A DNA stretch of 38,760 bases from Fusobacteriaceae bacterium UBA2433 (GCA_002342785.1 DDQV01000138.1:1-38760), one strand, 5' to 3'; numbered from the stretch's first letter, positions 1-9,600 are shown. Notes: a model not told the origin generated them from the letters alone. A program made the numbers and translations.

Positions 1-2683
1 AATAATATCCTTGAATCTCATTACAACCTATTCTTTGAAGAAATTCTACCTGTTCCATTGTCTCTGCACCTTCAGCAATAACTTTTACCCTTAATTTTTT
101 CGATAGATGTGTTATAAATTCTGCGATTTCTCCAGTATCTGTTTCAGGATAATCTTTTATAAATGTTCTATCAATTTTAATCTTATCAAATTTTAATCTT
201 TTTAAATAAGTCAGAGAAGAAAAACCTGTCCCAAAATCATCTAAAGCTATAGATATCCCATTTATCTGAAATTCCTCTAATTTTGAGTTAACATTTTCAT
301 AATTATCTACCAAAACCCCTTCTGTTAATTCTATCTCAAATTGTTTAGGATCAAGATTAAAAAGATCTAAAATATAAAGAATATCCTCTACTAAAAATAT
401 ATTTTTAAAATCTTGTGAGGATAAATTTATAGAGATCTTTATATCTCTGTATCTATATAATCCAAGACTCTTTGTTAATCTAGCAACCTCTTCAATAACC
501 CACATTCCTATCTCACTAATAAGACCGACTTCCTCTGCAATTGGTATAAATTCCATAGGGGAAACATTTCCTAATATGGGATTATTCCAACGAATCAATG
601 ATTCTATTCCAACAATTCTATCCTCTTTACTATTGATCTGTGGTTGAAAATACATCTCAAATTCATTATTTTTTATAGCTAAGCTAAGATGTTCTTCAAT
701 ATCCATCTCCCTTCTCACTTTTTTTTCTAAATTATTTTCATAGATAAGAAAATCTTTTTCAGGATAATATTTTAATGCTTTTATTGAAAACATAGCTTTT
801 CTCAATAATTCCTTTGAACTTTTCCCATGTTTAGGGAAAATAACTGCTCCTAGATCAAATTCTAAGTTTATTTTTTTTCCCTCAATCTCTATATCAGATT
901 TAAATTTTGAAGATAGTTCTATTAGGAGACTATTAAGTAGTTTTTCATTGGTAGGAATCTTCAATACAGCTATAAAAACATCCCTTGAAAGATGGGAGAT
1001 ATTATCCTTGTCTTCCCTAAGAAAATTAATTTTTTTAATTATCTCTCTATAGATAAGTTGCAATATTTTTTCATTATATTTTATCTCTAACTCATCATAT
1101 TTTTTTAATTTTATATATATAATACTAAATTTATTCTTATTTTCGATCTCCTCATCTATCAAATTATTAAACATAATCTGGTTTGGAAGATCTGATTTAG
1201 AATCATGAGTAAGGAGATATTCTATCTCTGCTTCCCTTTCTTTTTCTGACGAAAGATCTTTTGTTAATGATACATAATATTCTGTCTCTTTAGTTTTAAG
1301 ATTTTTTATATTATTTATAGTCAAATTTGCAGGATATTTAGATCCATCTTTTCTTCTAAGCCATAGTTCTCCATTCCAACTATCACCATTAATTAATTTT
1401 TTCTTAACATCTTCATAGAGTTTAGGATGACTCTTACTATAGTCAAATATCTTCCTATTTAAACTTAAAACTTCATCTCTAGAATAACCTGTAAGTTTTA
1501 AAAAACCTTCATTGAAATCTACTATATTTTTTTTAGCATCGATTATCATAACTGCATCGTCTACATAACTTAAAAGTAACCTAGCTAAGTAAAGTTGAAC
1601 ACTTTCTTTTTTCTTCAAATGAAAAACAGTAATGGTTATTGAACCTACAAGAAAAGCTATAAATAAGGTATATAATTTCATATTCTTCTTAAAATAAATT
1701 ACTTCTGGAAATATTTTTTTAATATCTTCTTTTTTTATATCTGCCATTACACCCCAATAATAATTTTCATTTTCAAAGAAAATATTTTTTTCAAATTTAG
1801 GAATTATCTTCTTAAAATAAAAAATTTCATCTTCTATTTCAACAATTTTTTCAAAATTTCCTGTAACAGCTGACCATAACCCTGGATTATCTTCTTTTAT
1901 TGTATTTTTTTTAGCTACTTCTCCAAATATAAACCCATAATTTTTGACTTTATCTTTATTATATAGATAATATCCATTATTATCTATAAGGGAGATATTT
2001 AAAAGTTCCTTACTTTCATGAAAATAGTTCCCAAAAGATTTTATAAATTTTTTACCATCATAATTTATTACTAAAACACCTTTTAATTTTCCACTACTAT
2101 CCCTTAAAGGTTTAGAAAATCGAATGACAGGTATATGGGGCACTACTATTTTTCCAAACTCAACATTTAGGTCTAAATTAGATATATAGATCCCTTCTTT
2201 ATTTGTCTTAATACAGTTTTTAAAGTAGTGTCTATCATGTTTCTCTTGAAGTTTTTCCTCTGGAGTTACCACTATTTCACCATTTATTCGATCTACCCTT
2301 ATGACTTCCTTTCCATCAGATCCAAGAAACCTAAGTTGAAGGTAATCTTTTTTATTAGATATATAACGGCTAAAAAGCTTCCTAGCCTCTACTTTGTTTT
2401 CAAAACTTTTTTCTTTTAAAAAATCTTCAAATTCATTTGCATTTTCCACAATAAATATATCTTGAAAGATATTATGAAAAAGAGTTTGAATTGTCTTCTC
2501 AAATGAATTTGATTCCTCTGAAACTTGGGTCATAATCTTATTTTCAGAGGTTTTTAATTTAGATTCATAGAGACTGTCTATCAAAAAATTAAGAACTAAC
2601 AATAAAGGTAAGATATAGAGCAAAATTTTTAATAATATCTCTTTTGTTGTTTTTTTGGAGTTTAAATTATTTTTTTTTTTCAC
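1..2683 (-). CDS. Membrane-bound Cache-PAS-degenerate GGDEF-EAL protein, probable c-di-GMP phosphodiesterase (3' end off window)
   Basis: The open frame runs from a GTG at 2683-2681, preceded by GGAGG six bases upstream, to the left edge, giving about 894 codons without a stop, so the C-terminus is missing. In order I read a Lys-rich N-terminus, a membrane segment (about residues 18-38), an extracytoplasmic Cache-like sensor (about 40-330, with the GSDGKEVIRVDR and ISNLDLN type motifs), a second membrane segment (about 335-355), a PAS domain (about 361-480), a GGDEF domain (about 485-650) and an EAL domain (from about 660). The GGDEF signature is replaced by SRDVF near residue 566, and the usual metal-binding Asp motif (DLDxF) reads KLKKY, so cyclase activity is unlikely. 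The EAL signatures are all present: ESLIRW, INLSSQDF, ELTEG, DDFGTGFSS, IKID, IAEGAET, EIQGYY. Inference: a membrane sensor that hydrolyses c-di-GMP. The ligand is unknown. Confidence 0.85.
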   Translation of the reverse strand, partial: MKKKNNLNSKKTTKEILLKILLYILPLLLVLNFLIDSLYESKLKTSENKIMTQVSEESNSFEKTIQTLFHNIFQDIFIVENANEFEDFLKEKSFENKVEARKLFSRYISNKKDYLQLRFLGSDGKEVIRVDRINGEIVVTPEEKLQEKHDRHYFKNCIKTNKEGIYISNLDLNVEFGKIVVPHIPVIRFSKPLRDSSGKLKGVLVINYDGKKFIKSFGNYFHESKELLNISLIDNNGYYLYNKDKVKNYGFIFGEVAKKNTIKEDNPGLWSAVTGNFEKIVEIEDEIFYFKKIIPKFEKNIFFENENYYWGVMADIKKEDIKKIFPEVIYFKKNMKLYTLFIAFLVGSITITVFHLKKKESVQLYLARLLLSYVDDAVMIIDAKKNIVDFNEGFLKLTGYSRDEVLSLNRKIFDYSKSHPKLYEDVKKKLINGDSWNGELWLRRKDGSKYPANLTINNIKNLKTKETEYYVSLTKDLSSEKEREAEIEYLLTHDSKSDLPNQIMFNNLIDEEIENKNKFSIIYIKLKKYDELEIKYNEKILQLIYREIIKKINFLREDKDNISHLSRDVFIAVLKIPTNEKLLNSLLIELSSKFKSDIEIEGKKINLEFDLGAVIFPKHGKSSKELLRKAMFSIKALKYYPEKDFLIYENNLEKKVRREMDIEEHLSLAIKNNEFEMYFQPQINSKEDRIVGIESLIRWNNPILGNVSPMEFIPIAEEVGLISEIGMWVIEEVARLTKSLGLYRYRDIKISINLSSQDFKNIFLVEDILYILDLFNLDPKQFEIELTEGVLVDNYENVNSKLEEFQINGISIALDDFGTGFSSLTYLKRLKFDKIKIDRTFIKDYPETDTGEIAEFITHLSKKLRVKVIAEGAETMEQVEFLQRIGCNEIQGYY

Positions 2684-3001
2684 AAAAACCTCCTATTAAA
2701 TTTTACGAATCAAACTTATTCAAATTTTATATTTTAATATTTTCTTATTTAAATCATAACAAATGATTATAATCCACCTATTCTATAATTATACTCTAAT
2801 ATTTAATTAAATACAATATTTCATAGGGTTAATATAGAAGCAAATTATGTTTAAAATTTCAATTATATCAACCTTTTTAATCATTTTTTTATTTAAATTC
2901 TATATTTTACTTATAAATATAAATTAAACTATATATTCATAAAAAAAATGACCTATAAAAATACAAGTCATCCTTAAATTTATCTTTTTTTCTAAAAAAT
3001 T
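2684..3001. other. Intergenic region between two minus-strand genes
   Basis: This 318-base AT-rich gap lies between the permease stop and the start of the EAL gene, both on the minus strand. It holds the permease terminator at its right end and must hold the EAL gene promoter. I see no convincing open frame, structured RNA or repeat in it. Confidence 0.6.
2940..2972 (-). terminator. Intrinsic terminator of the APC permease gene
   Basis: On the minus strand a 10-bp stem (ATGACTTGTA / TATAGGTCAT, two G-T wobbles) closes a TTTT loop and is followed by a run of eight T. It lies 30 bases after the permease stop codon. Confidence 0.65.
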
Positions 3002-4399
3002 TTACTTCTCTTTAAGATTTCTATTTAAAATCAGTAGATCTAATTCTTCCTTTGTATAATGAACTACCTTTAGATCATAAAACTTATAAAAAAACAACCC
3101 TATAAGTCCCCATACTAATACAATTATTGCTGAAGGCATAGATAAAGAACTATCTAGTCCAGGGACTAATAGTAAGACCAAAAAAATTACCCCTGCTATA
3201 GAACCAAATATAGATGGAAAATAAACTTTATTATATTCTTTTTTATACAATCTATAAGAAGATAAACTAGTATATAGATATCCAATAGAAGCTCCTACAC
3301 TAGAAGTTCCAACTATCCATCCTAGGACATTTCTCCCAAACCATGGAGCAATAAGTGATATTCCTAAGATAAACAAGATGGCATTTTTAGGAGTATGATA
3401 CTGAGGATCTAACTCTCCAAAAAATTCTGGTAATATCTTTCCCCTAGACATGGCAAATAATAATCTACTAGCAGCCATATAAAATCCATTTATTCCTGCT
3501 ATTATAGCTGTGAGTAAAGCTAGTGCAAGAGACCACAGTCCTATCTTTCCAAAATAATATTCAACTGTATGTCCTGTTGCCCAAACTATATCTCCATTTG
3601 TAACTTCTTCTAAAGTTATTCCAAAACTCGTAAAAAATAATATTGAACAATAGATTAAAGATCCTATCAAGATAGAAAATATAGCTAGTCTAGAAGCCTC
3701 TTTAGCTTCAAAATTTAGTTCTTCTGCTACCTGGGGAATACAATCAAAACCTACAAATAACATTGGAGCAATAGATAATACCTTTAATATTTTAGAGACC
3801 TCAATATTTTGTCCTACAAAAAAAGTAGATGTATATGAATTATTTATTCCTGCTTTTGCTATTGTTAGACTTAAAAATAAAAATACTATTCCTACCAATA
3901 AAAATACCATTATATTTTGAAAGTTTGAAGCAAGTTTTACTCCCTTAATATTTAAATAAGCAAAGAAACAAAGTGCAAATATTGCTATTCCAATCTCTCC
4001 TAAATATATACTCGATCCTACTATAGTATATAGATATCCTATTTTTAATACTCCTGGCATTATAAATTTTGCAACAAAAGCAAGACCTGTTGCATTAAAT
4101 GGAACTAAACTTGAATATGCTAAAGTCAAAAACCATCCACATGTAAGGGCATGTTTCCATCCAAATGCGTCATATGTAAATGCATATTCTCCCCCTGCCA
4201 CTGGAAATTTATGTAACAAATAACCATAATTTTTTTCTATCCCAATCATTATAAACCCACCCATAAGGATGGCTATAATAGAGTTTATCATCCCTGCTTT
4301 TAAAAACATAGTTCCTGGTAATATAAAAGCTCCAGTTCCTATTATCGCTCCAATTGCCAAAGATAATATATCAATCTTCTTAACTTCTTTTTTTAACAT
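3002..4399 (-). CDS. APC-superfamily amino acid permease
   Basis: A 465-residue integral membrane protein with about 12 hydrophobic segments. The first membrane segment carries the APC signature GAIIGTGAFILPG (residues 17-29), whose unwound Gly-rich stretch binds the substrate backbone in this superfamily. PVAGGEYAFTYDAFG follows at the usual place after the second segment, and FVGFDCIPQVAEE in the middle matches segment 6 of cationic or neutral amino acid transporters. The start is ATG with AGGAC upstream. The gene is monocistronic: it has its own terminator downstream and the divergent amidase gene upstream. Function as an amino acid (or amine) symporter or exchanger is inferred from the family; the substrate cannot be told from sequence. 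No truncation is seen. Confidence 0.85.
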   Translation of the reverse strand: MLKKEVKKIDILSLAIGAIIGTGAFILPGTMFLKAGMINSIIAILMGGFIMIGIEKNYGYLLHKFPVAGGEYAFTYDAFGWKHALTCGWFLTLAYSSLVPFNATGLAFVAKFIMPGVLKIGYLYTIVGSSIYLGEIGIAIFALCFFAYLNIKGVKLASNFQNIMVFLLVGIVFLFLSLTIAKAGINNSYTSTFFVGQNIEVSKILKVLSIAPMLFVGFDCIPQVAEELNFEAKEASRLAIFSILIGSLIYCSILFFTSFGITLEEVTNGDIVWATGHTVEYYFGKIGLWSLALALLTAIIAGINGFYMAASRLLFAMSRGKILPEFFGELDPQYHTPKNAILFILGISLIAPWFGRNVLGWIVGTSSVGASIGYLYTSLSSYRLYKKEYNKVYFPSIFGSIAGVIFLVLLLVPGLDSSLSMPSAIIVLVWGLIGLFFYKFYDLKVVHYTKEELDLLILNRNLKEK

Positions 4400-4686
4400 C
4401 GAATCAGTCCTTTTTTATTTTTTTAGTTATATGTTCATAACATAATATCAACATATGATATAGATAGTTATTATATCATATAAACAAATTTTATTTCAAA
4501 CTTTAATAAAAACCACTCTAATCTTTTATCAAAGATATAATCTACAAATATAAATATTAATTTATTTTTTTATTTTCATTTCTTTCAACTTTTTTCCAAT
4601 AAAATTTTACACATTATATTATGATATATGATAAAATATAGCTTGATAGTTTCAACCTCAACCTAACAAAATATAAGGAGTCCTCA

Positions 4687-5718
4687 ATGAAAAAAATAAA
4701 TTTAATCCTACTTTTTTTTATCCTAACTACCCTGGGATTTTCCCAACAAATTTTATTAAAAAATCTAAGATTTAATGGAAATCCTCCACAAATGGTTATA
4801 GACGTAGAAGGAAATATCAAACCTAAGTATAATATTAACTATGACGAACAAAATAGATATCTCTTTGTAGAATTTTTAAATACAAAAGCTTCTTCAGAAT
4901 TAAAAAATAAAACGATAAATGGAAGCTATGTAAAGAGCGTTAAGATAAGAAAATATAGTAATTCTACAGGGGTTTTTATATTTTTTAAAAATAATATAAA
5001 CTATAGTGCTAGTTATTGGTCTAACCCTACTAGGTTTGTTCTTAATTTTGATAAAAATAAAGCAAAAAAAGAATATACTATCGTTGTAGATGCAGGTCAC
5101 GGGGGGAAAGATCCTGGAGCTACTGGTTTTAATAAATATCATGAAAAAGATATTGCTCTAAGGATTACAAGATATCTTAAAACTTCCCTAGAAAAAGATT
5201 TTAATGTAATTATGACTAGGAATAACGATTCATTTATCAGTCTATCTAATCGTCCAAAAACAGGAAATAAAGCCAAAGCTGATTTCTTTGTCAGTGTTCA
5301 TCTAAATGCTAATAGCAGTTCCCAAGGTAGTGGAGCAGATGTATTTTATTTTTCTAGAACAGAATCAGATTATGCCAAGAAAGTTGCTATTTTTGAAAAC
5401 AGTGTAGGAAGTAAATTTGGAGAGAATGTCGATGATATAACTCTTATTATGGGACAATTATTCTACAATAAAAATAAGGAAATATCTGCTAAGATAGCAC
5501 AAGATCTGATAAATTCTTATTCTAAAAGATTAAAAATGAGAAATAGAGGAGCCCATGGAGCCAACTTTGCAGTCCTTAGAGGATTTGATGGTCCTGGAAT
5601 CTTAGTAGAAGCTGGATTTATTACAAATTCCTCAGACATAAGTAAGTTAAAACAAAGTAGATATCAAAAATTAGCTGCTGAAGAGATTGCCAAAGCTATA
5701 AAACGACATTTTTATTAA
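4687..5718 (+). CDS. N-acetylmuramoyl-L-alanine amidase with AMIN domain (amidase_3)
   Basis: A 343-residue secreted cell-wall hydrolase that cleaves the amide bond between MurNAc and L-Ala in peptidoglycan. A signal peptide (residues 1-19, MKKINLILLFFILTTLGFS) is followed by an AMIN-like beta domain (about 22-125) for envelope targeting, then an amidase_3 catalytic domain (about 128-343). The zinc ligands are visible: His138 in DAGHGG, Glu153 in HEKDIAL and His205 in SVHLNAN; catalytic Glu308 lies in VEAGF. This is an AmiC-type architecture. ATG is preceded by AAGGAG at 4675-4680. It is the first gene of a compact run with the GerMN protein (18-base gap) and yqeK (20-base gap), so these are probably co-transcribed. 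Role in daughter-cell separation is inferred. Confidence 0.9.
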   Translation: MKKINLILLFFILTTLGFSQQILLKNLRFNGNPPQMVIDVEGNIKPKYNINYDEQNRYLFVEFLNTKASSELKNKTINGSYVKSVKIRKYSNSTGVFIFFKNNINYSASYWSNPTRFVLNFDKNKAKKEYTIVVDAGHGGKDPGATGFNKYHEKDIALRITRYLKTSLEKDFNVIMTRNNDSFISLSNRPKTGNKAKADFFVSVHLNANSSSQGSGADVFYFSRTESDYAKKVAIFENSVGSKFGENVDDITLIMGQLFYNKNKEISAKIAQDLINSYSKRLKMRNRGAHGANFAVLRGFDGPGILVEAGFITNSSDISKLKQSRYQKLAAEEIAKAIKRHFY

Positions 5719-5736
5719 GACATTAAGGAGTTAGCT

Positions 5737-6312
5737 ATGAAAAATAAAAAAAGTTTAATTTTTTTAGGAGGTTCTATTTTATTTCTTGTAATCAGTGGTA
5801 TATTTTTCTATAAATATGTCACTATGGAAGATGAAATACCTCTAAAAAAAATTACCAATCACAAAAATATACAGACAACTACTAGTGTTGAGATAATAAA
5901 AATTTATTCTCCCAACGATTCTTTAGATAACTTAATTTCATCAGAAGTAGAGATTAATAAAGAAGATTTTTCTTTTAAAATCAACTCTATATTCAATGTT
6001 ATTAAGGAACAAAGTAATTATCAAGTTAGAGATGAAGATCAAAACTACTATCCATTTATGGATCCTAATATAACTCTATTAAATTCATATCTTGTTGGAG
6101 ACAAACTATATCTTAATATCAGTTCTAATATTATCCAGAGTATTAGAACAAAAAAACAAGAACTTTTAATAATATATTCCCTAGTCAATACATTTACAAG
6201 TTTAGAAAATATCAATAAAGTAAAGATACTTGTTGATGATATAGAGGTAGACAAATTAAAATGGTATAGTCTCAAAACTTTTTATACAAAAAATTTAGAT
6301 ATCTTTAAATAA
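5737..6312 (+). CDS. GerMN-domain protein, membrane-anchored
   Basis: A 191-residue protein with one N-terminal membrane anchor (about residues 7-26) followed by an extracytoplasmic domain. The segment VEIIKIYSPNDSLDNL, then YLNISSNI and the C-terminal VKILVDDIEVDKLKW resemble the GerMN domain (known from GerM of spore formers and from LpqB). The match is by pattern only and is divergent. Start ATG has AAGGAG seven bases upstream. It sits between an amidase and yqeK, as GerMN proteins often do next to amidase_3 genes; this supports a role in peptidoglycan metabolism rather than in sporulation, for which the window holds no other gene. Confidence 0.7.
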   Translation: MKNKKSLIFLGGSILFLVISGIFFYKYVTMEDEIPLKKITNHKNIQTTTSVEIIKIYSPNDSLDNLISSEVEINKEDFSFKINSIFNVIKEQSNYQVRDEDQNYYPFMDPNITLLNSYLVGDKLYLNISSNIIQSIRTKKQELLIIYSLVNTFTSLENINKVKILVDDIEVDKLKWYSLKTFYTKNLDIFK

Positions 6313-6332
6313 AAGAGTACAAGGGAGGTTTT

Positions 6333-6896
6333 ATGTTAAATCAATTGTATGCTCATGTAAAAAAAACACTTCCACCTAAGAGGTATCAACATACCTTGGG
6401 AGTTGTCAAGGTAGCAATCTCTTTAGCAAAACAATATAATGTAAATGAACACCGAGCGGAAATAGCAGCTCTTCTACATGATATTTCTAAATGTATGACC
6501 ATGAAAGAATTACACTTCTATGTTGATTCTGATGAAACATTAAAATATTATGGAACTATGGGGGAATTACTCCATGGATTTGCAGGAAGTGTATATGCAA
6601 AACAAGAACTAAAAATCTACGATGTAGATATCTTAAATGCTATCAAATATCACACCATTGGTAGGAGAGGAATGACAATCTTAGAAAAAATAATATATCT
6701 ATCTGATGCTATAGAACCTAGTCGAAACTATCCAAATGTGGATTTAATCAGGGAAAAAGCCATAACTTGTATTAATGAAGCTATCTTATTTGAAGTAGAT
6801 AAAAAATTAAAACATCTCCTAGATATCAATGCTACTATCCATCCTAATACTGTGGATATGAGAAATTGTATCATAGGAGAGATAGGTAAAAATTAA
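6333..6896 (+). CDS. yqeK: YqeK-type HD-domain hydrolase, probable symmetrical Ap4A hydrolase
   Basis: A 187-residue HD-superfamily protein. The metal ligands are readable: His20 in HTLGV, His49-Asp50 in LLHDISK, the YHTIGR segment, and Asp in LSDAIEPSR, which is the YqeK signature. Members of the family split Ap4A symmetrically to two ADP, limiting the stress dinucleotide Ap4A. Length matches the family. The start has AGGGAGG upstream. In many Firmicutes and Fusobacteria the order is nadD-yqeK-rsfS; here neither nadD nor rsfS is adjacent, and a GerMN/amidase pair precedes it. Confidence 0.88.
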   Translation: MLNQLYAHVKKTLPPKRYQHTLGVVKVAISLAKQYNVNEHRAEIAALLHDISKCMTMKELHFYVDSDETLKYYGTMGELLHGFAGSVYAKQELKIYDVDILNAIKYHTIGRRGMTILEKIIYLSDAIEPSRNYPNVDLIREKAITCINEAILFEVDKKLKHLLDINATIHPNTVDMRNCIIGEIGKN

Positions 6897-6926
6897 ATAT
6901 AATATTATTAAATATTATAAAATTTA

Positions 6927-6935
6927 TGGTATAAT
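6927..6935 (+). promoter_or_regulatory. Candidate extended -10 promoter for the 116-aa gene
   Basis: TGgTATAAT with no good -35, inside a palindromic TATAATATTATA, 33 bases before the ATG. It would give the 116-aa gene its own start separate from the yqeK transcript. Confidence 0.35.
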
Positions 6936-6967
6936 ATTATACTATACAATTTGCGGAGGTAACTTAG

Positions 6968-7318
6968 ATGAACAATGAAGTTAATAAGAGTTTTTTACTA
7001 TATACATTGGTAAAAACTATAGAAAAGATGATCGAAACTGATAAAAACAGACACAATACAATGCATGGTTTAGTTCGAATGGTGTCTATTAAGAGAGTTG
7101 ATGATCTATTAAAAGCTTTAAGAGACGATGATACATGTAACAATGAACTTGAATTTAAAGTTGGTTTCCGTTCTATGCTGATAACTGAGCAATCTGGAGT
7201 ATTATCTATATTACAAATGGCTCAAGATCTTGTAGTAACTACTGCTGAAAAAAATTATTTAGAACTAGTAACATTATTACACCAAGCTATTACAGCTACT
7301 ATAGTAAATAATAAATAA
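6968..7318 (+). CDS. Unrecognised 116-residue soluble protein
   Basis: I do not recognise this family. It is a 116-residue, mostly helical, soluble protein without signal peptide or membrane segment, with GGAGG well placed before the ATG. It has two Arg/His-rich stretches (DKNRHNTMHGLVR, RVDDLLKALRDDD) and a hydrophobic C-terminal helix ending VTLLHQAITATIV. It lies just after yqeK, where rsfS usually stands, but it lacks the conserved RsfS core as I know it. A strong terminator follows, and codon use looks native. Coding is supported by SD, by the promoter-like element upstream and by the terminator right after the stop. Confidence 0.75.
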   Translation: MNNEVNKSFLLYTLVKTIEKMIETDKNRHNTMHGLVRMVSIKRVDDLLKALRDDDTCNNELEFKVGFRSMLITEQSGVLSILQMAQDLVVTTAEKNYLELVTLLHQAITATIVNNK

Positions 7319-7329
7319 TGGTTTGAAAG

Positions 7330-7352
7330 ATGCCCTTAAGAAGGGCATTTTT
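7330..7352 (+). terminator. Intrinsic terminator after the 116-aa gene
   Basis: Perfect 8-bp stem ATGCCCTT / AAGGGCAT with a 3-base loop and a following T5 run, 11 bases after the stop codon. Confidence 0.85.
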
Positions 7353-7428
7353 CACTTTAAAATTAGTATCATCTACGTTTAATTTTATATAAAAAAATAT
7401 ATCATATAAAAATTATACTGGAGGAATT

Positions 7429-9567
7429 ATGAAAATAACTGAAGAAGAAAAAATATTAGAACTTTTCAAAGATGGAAAAGGAAAAAATTTAAACGAGATC
7501 ACATCTTGTATGGACTGGTCTCCTAAATTAAAAAAAGAGAACAAACAATTTTTAGAAAAATTAGTAGAATCAGGAGACCTTATCTTGAGTAAGAGAGGTA
7601 GATATAATACCCCTAAAAACTTAGGATATATTATTGGAAACCTCGATGTAGTAAAAGATAGATTTGCATTTGTTGATACAGAAGATTTTGGTGTATTTAT
7701 TCCTAAATCTAAATTCAACGGAGCATTTAATGGTGACCTTGTTATGGTCGAGATCTCTAATGAAACTAGTGGAGCTAAAAAAGATGGAGAAGTAATAAAG
7801 ATCTTAAAAAGAGAAAGAAATACTATTATCGGTATCTATCAAGCCAACGATAGATTTGGATTTGTAGTTCCTACCCATTCATTTGGAAATGATATATTTA
7901 TTTCAAAAAAATTTAATGGAGGAGCTAAAAATGGTGAACTAGTATCTTGCGAGATAATATCTTGGGGAGATAAAGATAAAAAACCAGAAGGAAAGATCTC
8001 TAAAAGAATTGGAGATCCCTATGATACTAATAATATGATCGAAGCTCTTATTATTAGAGAGGGTCTTTCTATGGATTTCTCACCTAAATTAATAAAAAAG
8101 GCAAAAGAACTTAGTGATCATCTTTCTGAAGAGGAAATTACAAAAAGACATGACCTTAGAGATTTTCCAATTATTACCATCGATGGAGATGATGCAAAAG
8201 ATCTAGACGATGCTGTCTATGTAGAAAAATTAGAAAATGGAAATTTTAGACTTATAGTTTGTATCGCCGATGTTTCTTACTATGTTCCATTTGGTAGTGC
8301 ATTAGATATTGAAGCTCGTAAGAGAGGTAACTCAGTTTATCTTGTAGATAGAGTAATACCTATGTTCCCTAGAGAAATTTCAAATGGATTATGTTCCCTT
8401 AATCCCCATGAAAATAAATTTGTATTTACGTGTGATATGGAAATAGACGATAAGGGACAAGTGGTAAGTCACGAAACTTATAAAGCTGTAATATCTACTG
8501 CTCATAGGATGACTTACAATGGAGTTAATAAAATATTAGCTGGAGATAAAACATATACAGAGGAATATAAAGATATAAATAAGATGGTTTTTGAAATGTT
8601 AGAACTATCTAGTATTCTTAGAAAATTAAAGTATTCTAGAGGTAGTATTGATTTTGATATCCCAGAGGTAAAAGTTGTCTTAGGAGAAGATAAAAAAGTA
8701 GAATACTTAAAGGTAATTGAGAGGGGAGAATCTGAAAAAATTATAGAAGATTTCATGATTGCAGCCAATGAAACTGTTGCTGAAAAAATATTTTGGATGG
8801 AACTACCATTTTTATATAGAACCCATGAAAAACCTGATCCAGATAGAATTAGTGCACTTAACGAATCAATTAAAAAGTTTGGATATAGTCTTCATTCCCA
8901 TGAAGATCTACACCCTGGAAAGTTCCAAAAAATAATAGAACAATCTAAGGAAGATGGAAATAGCCAACTGATCCATAAACTTATATTGATGAGTTTAAAA
9001 CAAGCTAGATACACTGTAGATAATATTGGACATTTTGGATTGTCTTCAAAATATTATGCTCATTTTACTTCTCCAATCAGAAGATATGCAGACCTTATGG
9101 TTCATAGAGTTATCAATGAAACTTTAGCTGGTTTCCCAAGTAAAAAAACTATAAAAATATTTAAAGATGAGATGCCTGCAATTGGATCACATATCTCAAA
9201 AACAGAGAGAACAGCTATGAAATTAGAGATGGAAAGTGTAAAGATCAAAATTGTAGAGTATATGTTAGATAAGATCGGAGAGGAATACAAGAGTAAGATC
9301 ATTGGATTCAATAAAACTAAGATATTTTTTGAGACTGAAGAACATGTAGAATGTTTCTTTGATGGTGTTAATTCTCCTAATTATTTTGTCTTTGATGAGG
9401 TTAATTATACTATGTATAATGAGGACACAGGGGAGATATTTAAGTTAGGAGATACTGTAGAAGTATCTATTGTTAGAGCTGATCTTAGTCAATTAGAAGT
9501 TGAAGTTGTACCAGTACAATATTTAGATCAATATAGAGGTCCTAGACAATTCAGAAAAAAATATTAA
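7429..9567 (+). CDS. rnr: Ribonuclease R (RNase II/RNB family)
   Basis: A 712-residue 3'-to-5' exoribonuclease that degrades structured RNA. Order of domains: N-terminal helix-turn-helix-like region (about 1-65), two cold-shock/OB domains (about 68-220; YIIGNLDVVKDRFAFV and GIYQANDRFGFVVP), RNB catalytic domain (about 240-590) and a C-terminal S1-like OB fold (about 615-700). The Mg-binding Asp cluster is in TIDGDDAKDLDDAV near residue 252, and the HFTSPIRRYADLMVHR motif is intact. It lacks the long basic tail of enterobacterial RNase R, as in many Firmicutes-type proteins, ending with RGPRQFRKKY. GGAGG precedes the ATG. It is monocistronic between two terminators. Confidence 0.93.
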   Translation: MKITEEEKILELFKDGKGKNLNEITSCMDWSPKLKKENKQFLEKLVESGDLILSKRGRYNTPKNLGYIIGNLDVVKDRFAFVDTEDFGVFIPKSKFNGAFNGDLVMVEISNETSGAKKDGEVIKILKRERNTIIGIYQANDRFGFVVPTHSFGNDIFISKKFNGGAKNGELVSCEIISWGDKDKKPEGKISKRIGDPYDTNNMIEALIIREGLSMDFSPKLIKKAKELSDHLSEEEITKRHDLRDFPIITIDGDDAKDLDDAVYVEKLENGNFRLIVCIADVSYYVPFGSALDIEARKRGNSVYLVDRVIPMFPREISNGLCSLNPHENKFVFTCDMEIDDKGQVVSHETYKAVISTAHRMTYNGVNKILAGDKTYTEEYKDINKMVFEMLELSSILRKLKYSRGSIDFDIPEVKVVLGEDKKVEYLKVIERGESEKIIEDFMIAANETVAEKIFWMELPFLYRTHEKPDPDRISALNESIKKFGYSLHSHEDLHPGKFQKIIEQSKEDGNSQLIHKLILMSLKQARYTVDNIGHFGLSSKYYAHFTSPIRRYADLMVHRVINETLAGFPSKKTIKIFKDEMPAIGSHISKTERTAMKLEMESVKIKIVEYMLDKIGEEYKSKIIGFNKTKIFFETEEHVECFFDGVNSPNYFVFDEVNYTMYNEDTGEIFKLGDTVEVSIVRADLSQLEVEVVPVQYLDQYRGPRQFRKKY

Positions 9568-9600
9568 AATAAAACTGTTAACTTAATTATTAACAACCTA

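Noticed and set aside
2228..2419. 63-residue plus-strand open frame
   Set aside because: It lies inside the minus-strand EAL gene, has no ribosome binding site and is a shadow frame.
4600..4640. TTTACA and TATGAT-like boxes before the amidase gene
   Set aside because: Several overlapping AT-rich options with poor spacing; no single promoter can be chosen.
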